Under the pieces are notes generated by a model. The model was not told the origin of the DNA, searched no databases, and worked only from the letters and a program-made list of their open reading frames with translations. From Streptomyces zhaozhouensis (GTDB lineage: Bacteria > Actinomycetota > Actinomycetes > Streptomycetales > Streptomycetaceae), in contig NZ_OCNE01000021.1 in the NCBI RefSeq assembly GCF_900230195.1, positions 1-64,000 on the forward strand: 64,000 nt of DNA, read 5' to 3'. Below, piece after piece: positions 35,399 to 43,543 of this stretch (positions are counted from its first letter, which is position 1; each line of letters starts with the position of its first letter). Position numbers and translations under genes: made by a program.

Positions 35399-36994
35399 AT
35401 GGCGCAGGCGGGCGAGAACAGCACCGGATCGATCGGCCGACGCGGGGTGCTGCGCGGCGCGGCGACCGCGTCGGCGGCGTTGGCGCTGCCCTCGGGGCTC
35501 GCGTGGGCCGGTGCCGCGCCGGCGCAGGCGCTCGGTGGCCGCCCGTCCGCCGACTGGGGTGTGCAGGTCGGCGACGTGACCGGGGAGTCGGGGCTGGTCT
35601 GGGTCCGCTCCGACCGGCCGGCGCGGATGATCGTGGAGACGTCGGCGACGGAGTCGTTCCGCCGGCCGCGCCGGTTCGCCGGGCCGCTGCTCGGTCCCGG
35701 CACCGACTTCACCGGCACCACGCGGCTGCGCGGCCTCGAACCGGGGCAGCAGGTCCACTACCGGGTGACGCTGGTCGACCCGCACGACCACCGGCGCACC
35801 GGCCGGCCCGTGACCGGCACGTTCCGCACGCCGTCCGAACGGCGCTCCGCCGGCACCCGTTTCGTCTGGTCGGGCGACCTGGCCGGGCAGGGCTGGGGCA
35901 TCAACCCGGAGCTGGGCGGCTACCGCGCCTTCGAGGAGATGCGGCGGCTGGACCCGGACTTCTTCCTCTTCAGCGGCGACACGATCTACGCCGACGGGCC
36001 GCTCACCGAGACCGTGGCGCTGCCCGACGGCCGCACCTGGCGGAACATCACCGTCGAGGAGAAGGCCAAGGTCGCCGAGACCCTCGCCGAGTACCGGGGC
36101 AACTTCCGCTACAACCTGGCCGACGAGAACCTGCGGCGCTTCAACGCCCAGGTCCCGGCCATCGTCCAGTGGGACGACCACGAGGTCACCAACAACTGGT
36201 ACCCGGGCGAGCTGCTGGAGGACGACAACTACACGGAGAAGTCCGCCGACGTGCTGGCCGCCCGCGCGCGCCAGGCGTTCAGCGAGTACTTCCCGATCTC
36301 CACGCTGCGCCCCGGGGCGCGCGAGGGGCGGGTGCACCGCGTCGTGCGCCGCGGTCCGCTGCTGGACGTCTTCGTGCTGGACATGCGCACCTTCCGCGAC
36401 CGCAACTCCCCCAACGACCAGCGGGAGAACGCGCAGGGCATCCTGGGCCGCGAGCAGCTGGAGTGGCTCAAGCGGGAGTTGACGCGTTCCCGCGCGCTGT
36501 GGAAGGTGATCGCCGCCGACATGCCCATCGGGCTGGTGGTCCCGGACGGCGAGACCGACTTCGAGGCGATCGCCAACGGCGACCCGGGCGCCCCGCTCGG
36601 CCGGGAGCTCCAGATCGCCGAGCTGCTGCGGTTCGTCAAGCGCCGGCGGATCACGGGCACCGTCTGGCTCACCGCCGACGTGCACTACACCTCGGCCCAG
36701 CACTACCGGCCCGAGCTGGCGTCGTTCGGCGACTTCGCGCCGTTCTGGGAGTTCGTGACCGGCCCGCTGAACGCCGGTGCCTTCCCCGCCAACGCGCTGG
36801 ACGACACCTTCGGCCCCGACCGGGTCTTCGTCAAGGCGCCGACCGTGGCCAACGTCTCGCCGGCCGAGGGCTACCAGTTCTTCGGCGAGGTCGAGATCGA
36901 CGGCGAGAGCGGCGAACTCACCGCGCACCTGCGGGAGGTGGGCGGCGGGGTGCTCTTCTCGCAGACGCTGCGCCCGGGTCTCGTCGGGCAGTGA
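35399..36994 (+). CDS. phoD: secreted alkaline phosphatase/phosphodiesterase PhoD
   Basis: A 531-residue PhoD family metallophosphatase, exported by Tat: GRRGVLRGAATASAALALP opens the twin-arginine signal, with cleavage near AQA at residue ~45. PhoD releases phosphate from phosphodiesters and monoesters outside the cell and needs Fe/Ca. Motifs seen: SGDTIYADGPL (~196), VQWDDHEVTNNW (~260), VFVLDMRTFRD, and LTADVHYTSAQHY (~425). The N-terminal ~120 residues match the PhoD N domain. The ATG has GAGGTA nine bases upstream. A possible PHO box lies ~80 bp before it. The final two genes before it belong to the ABC set on the same strand, 137 bp away. Confidence 0.96.
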   Translation: MAQAGENSTGSIGRRGVLRGAATASAALALPSGLAWAGAAPAQALGGRPSADWGVQVGDVTGESGLVWVRSDRPARMIVETSATESFRRPRRFAGPLLGPGTDFTGTTRLRGLEPGQQVHYRVTLVDPHDHRRTGRPVTGTFRTPSERRSAGTRFVWSGDLAGQGWGINPELGGYRAFEEMRRLDPDFFLFSGDTIYADGPLTETVALPDGRTWRNITVEEKAKVAETLAEYRGNFRYNLADENLRRFNAQVPAIVQWDDHEVTNNWYPGELLEDDNYTEKSADVLAARARQAFSEYFPISTLRPGAREGRVHRVVRRGPLLDVFVLDMRTFRDRNSPNDQRENAQGILGREQLEWLKRELTRSRALWKVIAADMPIGLVVPDGETDFEAIANGDPGAPLGRELQIAELLRFVKRRRITGTVWLTADVHYTSAQHYRPELASFGDFAPFWEFVTGPLNAGAFPANALDDTFGPDRVFVKAPTVANVSPAEGYQFFGEVEIDGESGELTAHLREVGGGVLFSQTLRPGLVGQ

Positions 36995-37032
36995 GCGCCC
37001 CGGACGGCGGCCCGCGGTGGTACACCTGACCC

Positions 37033-37260
37033 ATGGCAGGCACGACGTCCGGCGCGAACGACCCGCAGCCGGCGCTGCTCCCCGACCCGGAGGAGCGGCG
37101 CCGGCCCCCCGTGCACTGCCGGCTCTGCGGCCGGCCGCTGCGTGACCGCGAGGCGCGGACCTGGGGGCTGGGTCCCGAGTGCCGCGCCAAGCTGGAGCTG
37201 CGCGCCGCGCCCCGGCCGCCGGACGGGCCGGTGGAGCAGGACCCGCTACCCGGCGTCTGA
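37033..37260 (+). CDS. small zinc-binding DUF6011-type protein
   Basis: A 75-residue protein with the motif HCRLCGRPLRDREARTWGLG then PECRAKLELR, fitting DUF6011: C-x2-C ... G-x-G-P-x-C. Three Cys and one His (HCRLC region, residue ~28) could bind zinc. The rest is Pro/Glu-rich. Similar short proteins occur in phages and actinomycetes, and their role is unknown. The last 15 bases overlap the end of the converging GNAT gene, which is tolerated because the stops are on opposite strands. Confidence 0.75.
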   Translation: MAGTTSGANDPQPALLPDPEERRRPPVHCRLCGRPLRDREARTWGLGPECRAKLELRAAPRPPDGPVEQDPLPGV

Positions 37261-37923
37261 GCCCGACGCCGCCTTAGGGCCGGCGGCGCCCAGCAGCGCG
37301 CGGCAGGGCTCAAGTCCTTCGATCTCCACGGGGACGCGGCGCCGGGCCAGCCACCGTTCCCTGGTCAGCCGCAGCCGCCGTTCCTTCACCGGCCGGCCGC
37401 GCACCACCAGCCGGGCGATGCCGTCGTCCACGTAGCCGAGCTTGGCCGAGACCCGCAGCGAGGCGGCGTTGCCCTCGATCGCGCCGGAGACCGAATGCTC
37501 GGCGCCGAGCCCGGCGAAGGCCAACTCCAGCACGGCGGCCCGCATCTCGGTGCCGATCCCCCTGCCCTGGTACGGCAGACCGAGCCAGGAACCGCTGCTG
37601 GTCTCGCGCAGCACGGGGAAGTCCCGGGCGGCCAGCGTCTGGGTGCCGACCAGCTCGCCGTCCTCGAAGACCACCAGGTTCAGCGACCACCCCCCGGGCG
37701 CGAGAGAGGACCGCGCGGCCCAGTGGTGCTGGATCGTGGCGAGCCGCTGCTCGTGCGGGGGGCGGTCGGTCCAGGGGACGAGAAACGGCATCTCCTCGGG
37801 CGGATGCACCCCCTCGGCCGCCAGCTCCGCCAGCCGGGCCAACTCCTCGTCGTCGGGCAGGCGCAGCTCCAGCCGGGGAGTGCGCAGCCGCAGCCCCGCG
37901 AGGGGCCAGTGGTCGATCAACAT
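37246..37923 (-). CDS. GNAT family N-acetyltransferase
   Basis: A 225-residue GCN5-related acetyltransferase of the RimJ/RimL-like type. It starts MLIDHWPLAGLRLRTPRLELRLP, the standard first strand for this group. The acetyl-CoA loop is GLPYQGRGIGTEMRAAVLELAF (~115-136; a Q/R-x-x-G-x-G/A pattern), followed by EGNAASLRVSAKLGYVDDG (~150-168). The acceptor could be a protein N-terminus, a ribosomal protein or a small molecule, and none is indicated by context. It ends by overlapping the DUF6011 gene on the other strand by 15 bp. Start ATG is well placed. Confidence 0.9.
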   Translation of the reverse strand: MLIDHWPLAGLRLRTPRLELRLPDDEELARLAELAAEGVHPPEEMPFLVPWTDRPPHEQRLATIQHHWAARSSLAPGGWSLNLVVFEDGELVGTQTLAARDFPVLRETSSGSWLGLPYQGRGIGTEMRAAVLELAFAGLGAEHSVSGAIEGNAASLRVSAKLGYVDDGIARLVVRGRPVKERRLRLTRERWLARRRVPVEIEGLEPCRALLGAAGPKAASGSDAG

Positions 37924-37998
37924 GGCCCATTCTGCGCAGCGGGGACCGGACGGCTCATCCCCTTTTCGCCCCCGCGTGCCCCCGCGTGACCCCGCGGC

Positions 37999-39339
37999 TC
38001 AGGCCGTGGGGCGGCCCAGCGCGCGGTAGGTCCAGTCGGCCTTGCGCCAGAGGGAGGCGTCCAGCGTGTTCCGCCCGTCGAGGATGTGACGGGTGGTCAC
38101 GACCTCGCCGAGGGCCGCCGGATCCAGCTCCTGGAACTCGCGCCACTCCGTGAGGTGCAGCACCACGTGCGCGCCGCGCGCCGCCTCGACGGCCGAGTCG
38201 GTGTACCGGAGGGTCGGGAAGACGGCGCGGGCGTTCTCCACGGCCTTGGGGTCGTAGACGCTCACCTCCGCGCCCTGGAGGTGGAGCTGGCCCGCGATGT
38301 TCAGCGCCGGGGAGTCGCGGACGTCGTCCGTCTCCGGCTTGAACGCGGCGCCCAGCACGGCGATCCGCCGGCCGAGCAGCGAGCCGCCCAGCGCCTCCCT
38401 GGCCAGCTCGACCATGGAGGCGCGGCGCCGCATGTTGAGCGAGTCGACCTCGCGGAGGAACTGCAGCGCCTCGGAGGCGCCCAGCTCGCCGGCCCTGGCG
38501 AAGAAGGCGCGCAGGTCCTTGGGCAGGCAGCCGCCGCCGAACCCGATGCCGGAGCGCAGGAACTTGCGGCCGATCCGCTCGTCGTGCCCCAGCGCCTCGG
38601 CGAGCTTGACCACGTCGCCGTCGGCGACCTCGCAGACCTCGGCCATCGCGTTGATGAAGGAGATCTTGGTGGCGAGGAACGCGTTGGCCGCCGTCTTGAC
38701 CAGCTCGGCCGTGGGCAGGTCGGTGACGACGAGGGGGCTGCCCTCGGCCAGCGGCGTCGCGTAGACCTCGCGCAGCAGCGCCTCGGAGCGCTCGCTGGTC
38801 ACCCCGATCACTATCCGGTCGGGGTGCAGGGTGTCCCGGACGGCGAAGCCCTCCTGGAGGAACTCCGGGTTCCACGCCAGCTCCGCGTCCTCGCCTGCCG
38901 GCGCCAGCTCGGCGATCCTGCGGGCCAGCCGCGCGGCGGAGCCGACCGGGACCGTGGACTTCCCCACGACCAGCGCCGGCCGGTCCAGATGGGGCGCGAG
39001 GGCCTCGACGGCGCTGTCGAAGTAGGTCATGTCGCACGCGTACTCGCCGGCGCGCTGCGGGGTGTTGACGCAGATGAAGTGCACGTCCGCCGCGGCGGCC
39101 ACCTCCTGCGGCGAGGTGGTGAACGACAGCCGCCCGGTCGATCCCGGCAGGCCGGCCACGTGCCGCTGGAGGATCTCCTCAAGGCCCGGCTCGTAGACCG
39201 GGGAGACCCCCCGGGAGAGGTCCTCCACCTTCGACGGCACGACGTCGAGGCCGATGACCTCGAATCCCAACTCCGCCATGGCGGCGGCGTGGGTGGCGCC
39301 GAGGTAACCGAGACCGATCACCGAGATCTTGAGAGGCAT
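37999..39339 (-). CDS. UDP-glucose/GDP-mannose 6-dehydrogenase family enzyme
   Basis: A 446-residue NAD-dependent UDP-sugar dehydrogenase, most likely UDP-glucose to UDP-glucuronate. Rossmann start ISVIGLGYLGATHAAAMAELG (~5-25), GKSTVPVGS, the catalytic Cys in SGIGFGGGCLPKDLRAF (~264-280), and FKPETDDVRDSPALN are present. The ATG with TCTCAAG-type context follows; a second ATG 12 bases upstream would add only four residues. It diverges from the acyl-CoA dehydrogenase gene. Glucuronate could serve envelope polysaccharide made by the GT2 enzymes here, which is inference. GDP-mannose dehydrogenase is the main alternative. Confidence 0.92.
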   Translation of the reverse strand: MPLKISVIGLGYLGATHAAAMAELGFEVIGLDVVPSKVEDLSRGVSPVYEPGLEEILQRHVAGLPGSTGRLSFTTSPQEVAAAADVHFICVNTPQRAGEYACDMTYFDSAVEALAPHLDRPALVVGKSTVPVGSAARLARRIAELAPAGEDAELAWNPEFLQEGFAVRDTLHPDRIVIGVTSERSEALLREVYATPLAEGSPLVVTDLPTAELVKTAANAFLATKISFINAMAEVCEVADGDVVKLAEALGHDERIGRKFLRSGIGFGGGCLPKDLRAFFARAGELGASEALQFLREVDSLNMRRRASMVELAREALGGSLLGRRIAVLGAAFKPETDDVRDSPALNIAGQLHLQGAEVSVYDPKAVENARAVFPTLRYTDSAVEAARGAHVVLHLTEWREFQELDPAALGEVVTTRHILDGRNTLDASLWRKADWTYRALGRPTA

Positions 39340-39426
39340 GGCCCCGAGCATAGACGAACGGGCCTGTCGGCAAGCTCACCTATCCCCAGCCCCGGCATGA
39401 CCCTAGGATCAGGTTACTTAACAGTC

Positions 39427-39484
39427 ATGAACCAGGTCATGAACCGAGTCGCGAACCAGGACGAGAACCGACGAGAACCACTTC
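39427..39484 (+). repeat. imperfect 12-bp direct repeats upstream of the acyl-CoA dehydrogenase
   Basis: ATGAACCAGGTC, ATGAACCGAGTC, GCGAACCAGGAC, a 10-base GAGAACCGAC and GAGAACCACTTC follow one another head to tail with a shared GAACC core. They span the region between a TAGGAT -10-like element (39404-39409) and the start codon. They could be regulator sites in the 5' leader or a chance expansion. Confidence 0.65.
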
Positions 39485-39504
39485 GTGGGCAGGGAGTGAG
39501 ACAG

Positions 39505-40665
39505 GTGTCAGGAGCCGGGGACTTCGATCTCTACCGTCCGGCCGAGGAGCACGAGATGCTCCGGGAGTCGGTCAGGGCGTTGGCCGAGGCGAAGATCGCG
39601 CCGCACGCCGCCGACGTGGACGAGCGGGCGCGCTTCCCGCAGGAGGCGCTGGACGCGCTGGTCGGCAGCGACCTGCACGCGGTGCACGTCCCCGAGGAGT
39701 TCGGGGGCGCGGGCGCGGACGCGCTGGCCACGGTCGTCGTGATCGAGGAGGTGGCGCGGGTGTGTGCCTCCTCCTCGCTGATCCCGGCGGTCAACAAGCT
39801 CGGCTCGCTGCCGGTGATGCTCTCCGGCTCGGCGGAGCTGAAGGAGCGCTACCTCAGGCCGCTGGCCGAGGGGCGGGCCATGTTCTCCTACTGCCTCTCC
39901 GAGCCCGACGCGGGCTCGGACGCCGGCGGCATGAAGACGCGGGCGGTGCGGGACGGGGACTCCTACGTGCTCAACGGCGTCAAGCGGTGGATCACCAACG
40001 CGGGGGTCTCCGACTACTACACGGTGATGGCGGTCACCGACCCGGAGAAGCGGACGCGCGGCGGGATCTCGGCGTTCGTGGTGGAGAAGGGCGACGAGGG
40101 CGTCTCGTTCGGCGCCCCGGAGAAGAAGCTGGGCATCAAGGGGTCGCCGACCCGCGAGGTCTATCTGGACAACGTGCGCGTGCCGGCCGAACGGATGATC
40201 GGCGCCGAGGGCACCGGCTTCGCGACCGCGATGCGCACGCTGGACCACACCCGGATCACCATCGCCGCCCAGGCGTTGGGCATCGCGCAGGGCGCGCTGG
40301 ACTACGCCAAGGGGTATGTGCGCGAGCGCAAGCAGTTCGGCAAGCCGGTGGGCGACTTCCAGGGCGTCCAGTTCATGCTCGCCGACATGGCCATGAAGCT
40401 GGAGGCGGCCCGGCAGCTGACCTACGCGGCGGCGGCGAGGTCGCAGCGCGAGGACGGCGACCTGACGTTCTTCGGCGCCGCCGCGAAGTGCTACGCCTCC
40501 GACGCGGCGATGGAGATCACCACGGACGCGGTGCAGCTCCTGGGCGGCTACGGCTTCACCCGTGACTACCCGGTGGAGCGGATGATGCGGGACGCGAAGA
40601 TCACCCAGATCTACGAGGGCACGAACCAGGTGCAGCGGATCGTGATGGCCCGCAACCTGCCGTAG
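39505..40665 (+). CDS. acyl-CoA dehydrogenase
   Basis: A 386-residue flavin acyl-CoA dehydrogenase, full family length. Marks: FSYCLSEPDAGSDAGGMKT (~128-146, FAD and substrate site), RMIGAEGTGFATAMRTLDHTR (~218-238), RERKQFGKPVGDFQGVQ (~262-278) and catalytic Glu in QIYEGTNQVQRIVMARNL (~366). Most similar in motif to short-chain or branched-chain (isobutyryl/butyryl) enzymes, but chain specificity cannot be read by eye. Translation begins at a GTG (MSGAGDFDLYRPAEEHEML) behind GGGAGTGAG; an in-frame ATG at 39427 would add an unlikely repeat-coded extension. Its stop lies 1 bp from the convergent tetR stop. Confidence 0.95.
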   Translation: MSGAGDFDLYRPAEEHEMLRESVRALAEAKIAPHAADVDERARFPQEALDALVGSDLHAVHVPEEFGGAGADALATVVVIEEVARVCASSSLIPAVNKLGSLPVMLSGSAELKERYLRPLAEGRAMFSYCLSEPDAGSDAGGMKTRAVRDGDSYVLNGVKRWITNAGVSDYYTVMAVTDPEKRTRGGISAFVVEKGDEGVSFGAPEKKLGIKGSPTREVYLDNVRVPAERMIGAEGTGFATAMRTLDHTRITIAAQALGIAQGALDYAKGYVRERKQFGKPVGDFQGVQFMLADMAMKLEAARQLTYAAAARSQREDGDLTFFGAAAKCYASDAAMEITTDAVQLLGGYGFTRDYPVERMMRDAKITQIYEGTNQVQRIVMARNLP

Positions 40666-40666
40666 G

Positions 40667-41476
40667 TCACTTCCGGCGCTCCTCACCCCCCGCGGGTGAG
40701 GAGGCCGCCGCCTCCCGCGCCTCCCGCTCGCGGCGGCCGATCAGCGCGGCCACGCTGTCGAGCAGGAAGTCCAGGTTGCCCGCGAAGTCGTCGCCGGGCG
40801 CGGCCCCGGTCTCGAAGACCCCCGACCTGGCGAGCTTGGCGACCGTCGGGTACCGCTCGTCGATCATGGCCCGCACCAGCATCCGGCCGTAGGCGGGCGC
40901 CCACTCCTCGTACGAGACACCGGTGCGCGCCGAGGCGCTCGACATCGCCAGCTCCTGGCGTGTGTCGCCCAGCACGAAGCCGCCGACGACCATCAGCACG
41001 CCGATCATGTCGCCCTCGTCCAGCGCGGTCGGGTCCAGCGCGGCGAGCGCCGCCTCCATCCAGGCCAGGCTGTGGGGCCCCATCGGCGGCGCCCCCACGG
41101 GGATGTCCAGCATCCACGGCCGGTCGAGCAGGACGCGCCGCTGCCCGGCCGCCCAGCTCCGCAGCGCGCCGCGCCAGCAGTCGGGCCAGTCGGCGGTGTC
41201 GGGCATCCCGAGGGCCATGTCGAACATCAGGTCCAACAGGTCGTCCTTGCCCGGGACATAGCGGTAGAGCGTCATCGTGGTGACGCCGAGCGCCTGGGCG
41301 ATCCGGCGCATCGAGACGCCCGCGATCCCCTCCTCGTCGGCGATCCGCACCCCCTCCGCCACCACCCGGTCCAGGCTCAGGCTGCCCCGGGGGCCGCGCG
41401 CGCCGGGGGCCCGGGTGCGCCAGAGCAGTTCGAGCAGGAACTCCGGGTCCCGCCCACGGGTCTCGTCCGCCGCCAT
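40667..41476 (-). CDS. TetR family transcriptional regulator of the adjacent ABC exporter
   Basis: A 269-residue TetR/AcrR regulator. The HTH lies at ~residues 35-80 (LSLDRVVAEGVRIADEEGIAGVSMRRIAQALGVTTMTLYRYVPGKDDLLDLM). The C-terminal region (DRPWMLDIPVGAPPMGPHSLAWMEAALAALDP) is the TetR_C_1 type found in regulators of drug exporters. It diverges from a DrrA/DrrB-type ABC pair, with three regularly spaced 13-bp palindromic sites in the 161-bp gap. It very probably represses both itself and the exporter until a drug-like ligand binds. Ligand unknown. Its 3' end meets the acyl-CoA dehydrogenase gene. Confidence 0.94.
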   Translation of the reverse strand: MAADETRGRDPEFLLELLWRTRAPGARGPRGSLSLDRVVAEGVRIADEEGIAGVSMRRIAQALGVTTMTLYRYVPGKDDLLDLMFDMALGMPDTADWPDCWRGALRSWAAGQRRVLLDRPWMLDIPVGAPPMGPHSLAWMEAALAALDPTALDEGDMIGVLMVVGGFVLGDTRQELAMSSASARTGVSYEEWAPAYGRMLVRAMIDERYPTVAKLARSGVFETGAAPGDDFAGNLDFLLDSVAALIGRREREAREAAASSPAGGEERRK

Positions 41477-41530
41477 CGCCGCTCCTCGATCCTTCGTGCC
41501 GGGCCAGGGACCGTCGCCATCGTAGAACTA

Positions 41531-41583
41531 TGTACACCGTCCAGAGTTTGTGTACGGTGTACAGAGAAAATATACGCCGTACA
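41531..41583. promoter_or_regulatory. three-site operator array for the TetR regulator
   Basis: Three 13-bp sites share the form TRTAC-NNN-GTACA: TGTACACCGTCCA at 41531, TGTACGGTGTACA at 41551 and TATACGCCGTACA at 41571. The starts are exactly 20 bp apart, two turns of DNA, so all three would face one side of the helix. The middle site is the best palindrome. They fill the gap between the divergent tetR and ABC genes and overlap the exporter promoter. This is the pattern expected for cooperative binding of a TetR dimer. Confidence 0.75.
41548..41576 (+). promoter_or_regulatory. promoter of the DrrA/DrrB-type exporter
   Basis: TTGTGT (-35) and TATACG (-10) with a 17-bp spacer; the middle operator sits in the spacer and the third overlaps the -10. 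Transcription would start near 41583, ~55 bp before the ATPase ATG, so repressor binding would block it directly. Confidence 0.6.
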
Positions 41584-41637
41584 CGGTTTCGGCTCGCCCC
41601 GGCGTGCCCGAAACAGCGGAAGGGGACGGGTGGCGCG

Positions 41638-42630
41638 ATGACCGCGACAGCGATCGAGGCGGAGGGACTGCGCAAGCGGTACGGGGGGACATGGGCCCTC
41701 GACGGCCTCGACCTGACCGTGCGGGAGGGCACCGTGCACGGCCTGCTGGGGCCGAACGGCGCCGGCAAGACCACCGCGGTGCGGGCGTTGACCACACTCA
41801 CCAGGGTCGCGTCCGGGCGTGCGCGGGTCTGCGGGTTCGACGTGGCGGACGAGCCGGACGAGGTGCGCGCCAGGATCGCGCTGACCGGACAGTACGCGGC
41901 GGTCGACGAGTATCTGAGCGGCCGGCAGAACCTGGTCCTCTTCGGCCGGCTCTTCGGGCTGACGCCCCGGGCGGCGCGGCGGCGCGCCGAGGAGCTGCTG
42001 GCCTCCTTCGGCCTGGCGGAAGCGGCGGGGCGGAGCGTCAACGGCTACTCGGGCGGGATGCGGCGCCGGCTCGACCTGGCGGCCAGCATGATCGTGGTCC
42101 CCCGGGTGCTCTTCCTCGACGAGCCCACCACCGGGCTCGACCCGCGCAGCCGCAACCAGGTCTGGGACGCGGTCCGTTCGCTGGTGAGCGGCGGCACCAC
42201 GGTGCTGCTGACCACCCAGTACCTGGAGGAGGCGGACCGGCTGGCCGACCTGATCTCGGTGGTGGACGCCGGGCGGGTGGTGGCCGAGGGCACCGCCGAC
42301 GCGCTGAAGTCCCGGATCGGGGGCGACCGCGTGGAGGTGGTGGTGCGCGAGGCCGGGGACCTGTCGGCGACGGCGGCGCTGGTGGGCCGGGTCTGCCGGG
42401 TCGAGCCGGCCGTCGACGCCGAGTCCCGCCGGGTGGTGGCCGAGGTCGGGGACCGGGTCGCGGCGCTGACCGACGTGGCGGGCGCGCTGCGCGCGGCCGG
42501 GCTGCCCGTGGAGGACCTGGGCACCAGGCGGCCGACGCTGGACGAGGTGTTCCTGCGGCTCACCGGCGGGGCGACCGACCGCCGGGCGGACGACGGGCGG
42601 GACACGGAACGGGAAGGGGCGGCGGCATGA
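41638..42630 (+). CDS. DrrA-type ABC transporter ATP-binding protein (drug resistance)
   Basis: A 330-residue ATPase of the daunorubicin-resistance (DrrA) group: Walker A GPNGAGKTTA (~38-47), QYAAVDEYLSGRQNL (Q-loop and the group-specific stretch), signature YSGGMRRRLDLAASM, Walker B VLFLDEPTTGLDPRSRNQVWD, and the C-terminal region (DLGTRRPTLDEVFLRLTG) that is diagnostic of DrrA-like proteins. It pairs with the permease by ATGA overlap and is controlled by the divergent TetR. Likely exports a hydrophobic or planar drug or lipid. Substrate unknown. The start is the ATG with GAAGGGGACGGG upstream. Confidence 0.95.
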   Translation: MTATAIEAEGLRKRYGGTWALDGLDLTVREGTVHGLLGPNGAGKTTAVRALTTLTRVASGRARVCGFDVADEPDEVRARIALTGQYAAVDEYLSGRQNLVLFGRLFGLTPRAARRRAEELLASFGLAEAAGRSVNGYSGGMRRRLDLAASMIVVPRVLFLDEPTTGLDPRSRNQVWDAVRSLVSGGTTVLLTTQYLEEADRLADLISVVDAGRVVAEGTADALKSRIGGDRVEVVVREAGDLSATAALVGRVCRVEPAVDAESRRVVAEVGDRVAALTDVAGALRAAGLPVEDLGTRRPTLDEVFLRLTGGATDRRADDGRDTEREGAAA

Positions 42631-43466
42631 GCGTCGGACTGGTGGGTGGCGTGCGGCCGCGGGGGGCCGCACGGCGCGGACCGGGGGTCGCGCTCTCGCA
42701 CGGGCTGGTGATGACCCGGCGGAACATGGCGCAACTGGCGCGTTCCCCGGAGGAGATCACGATCTATTTCAGCCTGCCGATCCTCTTCGTGCTGGTCTTC
42801 GGCTACGTCTTCGGCAGCGGGATGCGGGTGCCCGGCGGCGGGGACTACCGGGAGTTCCTGCTGCCCGGCGTGTTCGCCATGACCATGCTCTACGGGATGG
42901 GGGCGACGGCGACCTCGGTGGCGTTCGACTCCAGCAGGGGCGTCGTGGACCGCTTCCGCTCCATGCCGATGGCGAGGTCCGCGCTGCTGGTCGGCCGGTG
43001 CCTGGCGGACCTGCTGCGCGGCGTGCTGGAGATGGCGGTGCTGGTGGTCTGCGGGCTGCTGGTCGGCTGGGAGTGGCACAGAGGCCCGGGGTACGCGCTG
43101 CTCGCGGTGGGTCTCGTGCTGCTGCTGCGGATGGCGATGTCCTGGATCGGCATCCTGCTCGGCCTGCTGCTGCCCAACCCGGACACCGTCGGCACGATCG
43201 TCTTCCCGCTCGCCTTCCCGCTGACGGCGCTCTCCAGCGTCTTCGTGGCGCCGGAGCTGATGCCGGGCTGGCTGGGACCGGTCGCCGAGTGGAACCCGCT
43301 CAGTGCGACCGTGGCGGCGATCCGCGAGCTCTTCGGCAACCCGGGCCTCGGCGGGGAGTCCTGGGCGGCCGAGCACGCGACGCTGCTGGCGGTGGCCTGG
43401 CCGGTGGCGTTGGTCGCGGTGTTCGCGCCGCTGGCCGTCCGGCGCTACCAGGGGCTGACCGACTGA
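42627..43466 (+). CDS. DrrB-type ABC-2 permease
   Basis: A 279-residue ABC-2 membrane protein, the usual partner of DrrA. It has six hydrophobic segments and a short cytoplasmic N-terminus. The motif NPDTVGTIVFPLAFPLTALSSVFVAPELMPGWL (~172-204) is typical of the family's last two helices. Its ATG overlaps the ATPase stop by 4 bp, so both are made together. A perfect 16-bp hairpin follows within one base of its stop and ends the transcript. Exports the same unknown substrate as the ATPase. Confidence 0.94.
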   Translation: MSVGLVGGVRPRGAARRGPGVALSHGLVMTRRNMAQLARSPEEITIYFSLPILFVLVFGYVFGSGMRVPGGGDYREFLLPGVFAMTMLYGMGATATSVAFDSSRGVVDRFRSMPMARSALLVGRCLADLLRGVLEMAVLVVCGLLVGWEWHRGPGYALLAVGLVLLLRMAMSWIGILLGLLLPNPDTVGTIVFPLAFPLTALSSVFVAPELMPGWLGPVAEWNPLSATVAAIRELFGNPGLGGESWAAEHATLLAVAWPVALVAVFAPLAVRRYQGLTD

Positions 43467-43506
43467 GCCGGCGGGCGGGGCCAGGGGGGCGGCCCCGCCC
43501 GCCGGC
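43467..43506. terminator. bidirectional terminator after the exporter genes
   Basis: Perfect 16-bp stem (GCCGGCGGGCGGGGCC paired with GGCCCCGCCCGCCGGC) and an 8-base loop, starting one base after the permease stop and ending 38 bp before the stop of the converging endopeptidase gene. Confidence 0.8.
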
Positions 43507-43543
43507 GGTCAGGGGGTCGGCTCGGCGCGACCGTTCCCCGGGC

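Noticed and set aside
37246..37260. 15-bp overlap of DUF6011 and GNAT genes as an assembly error
   Set aside because: Convergent overlaps of this size are ordinary and both frames keep good codon bias.
39427..39504. N-terminal extension of the acyl-CoA dehydrogenase from the upstream ATG
   Set aside because: The extension is coded by the GAACC repeat and is absent from the family; the GTG with GGGAGTGAG fits the usual 386-residue length.
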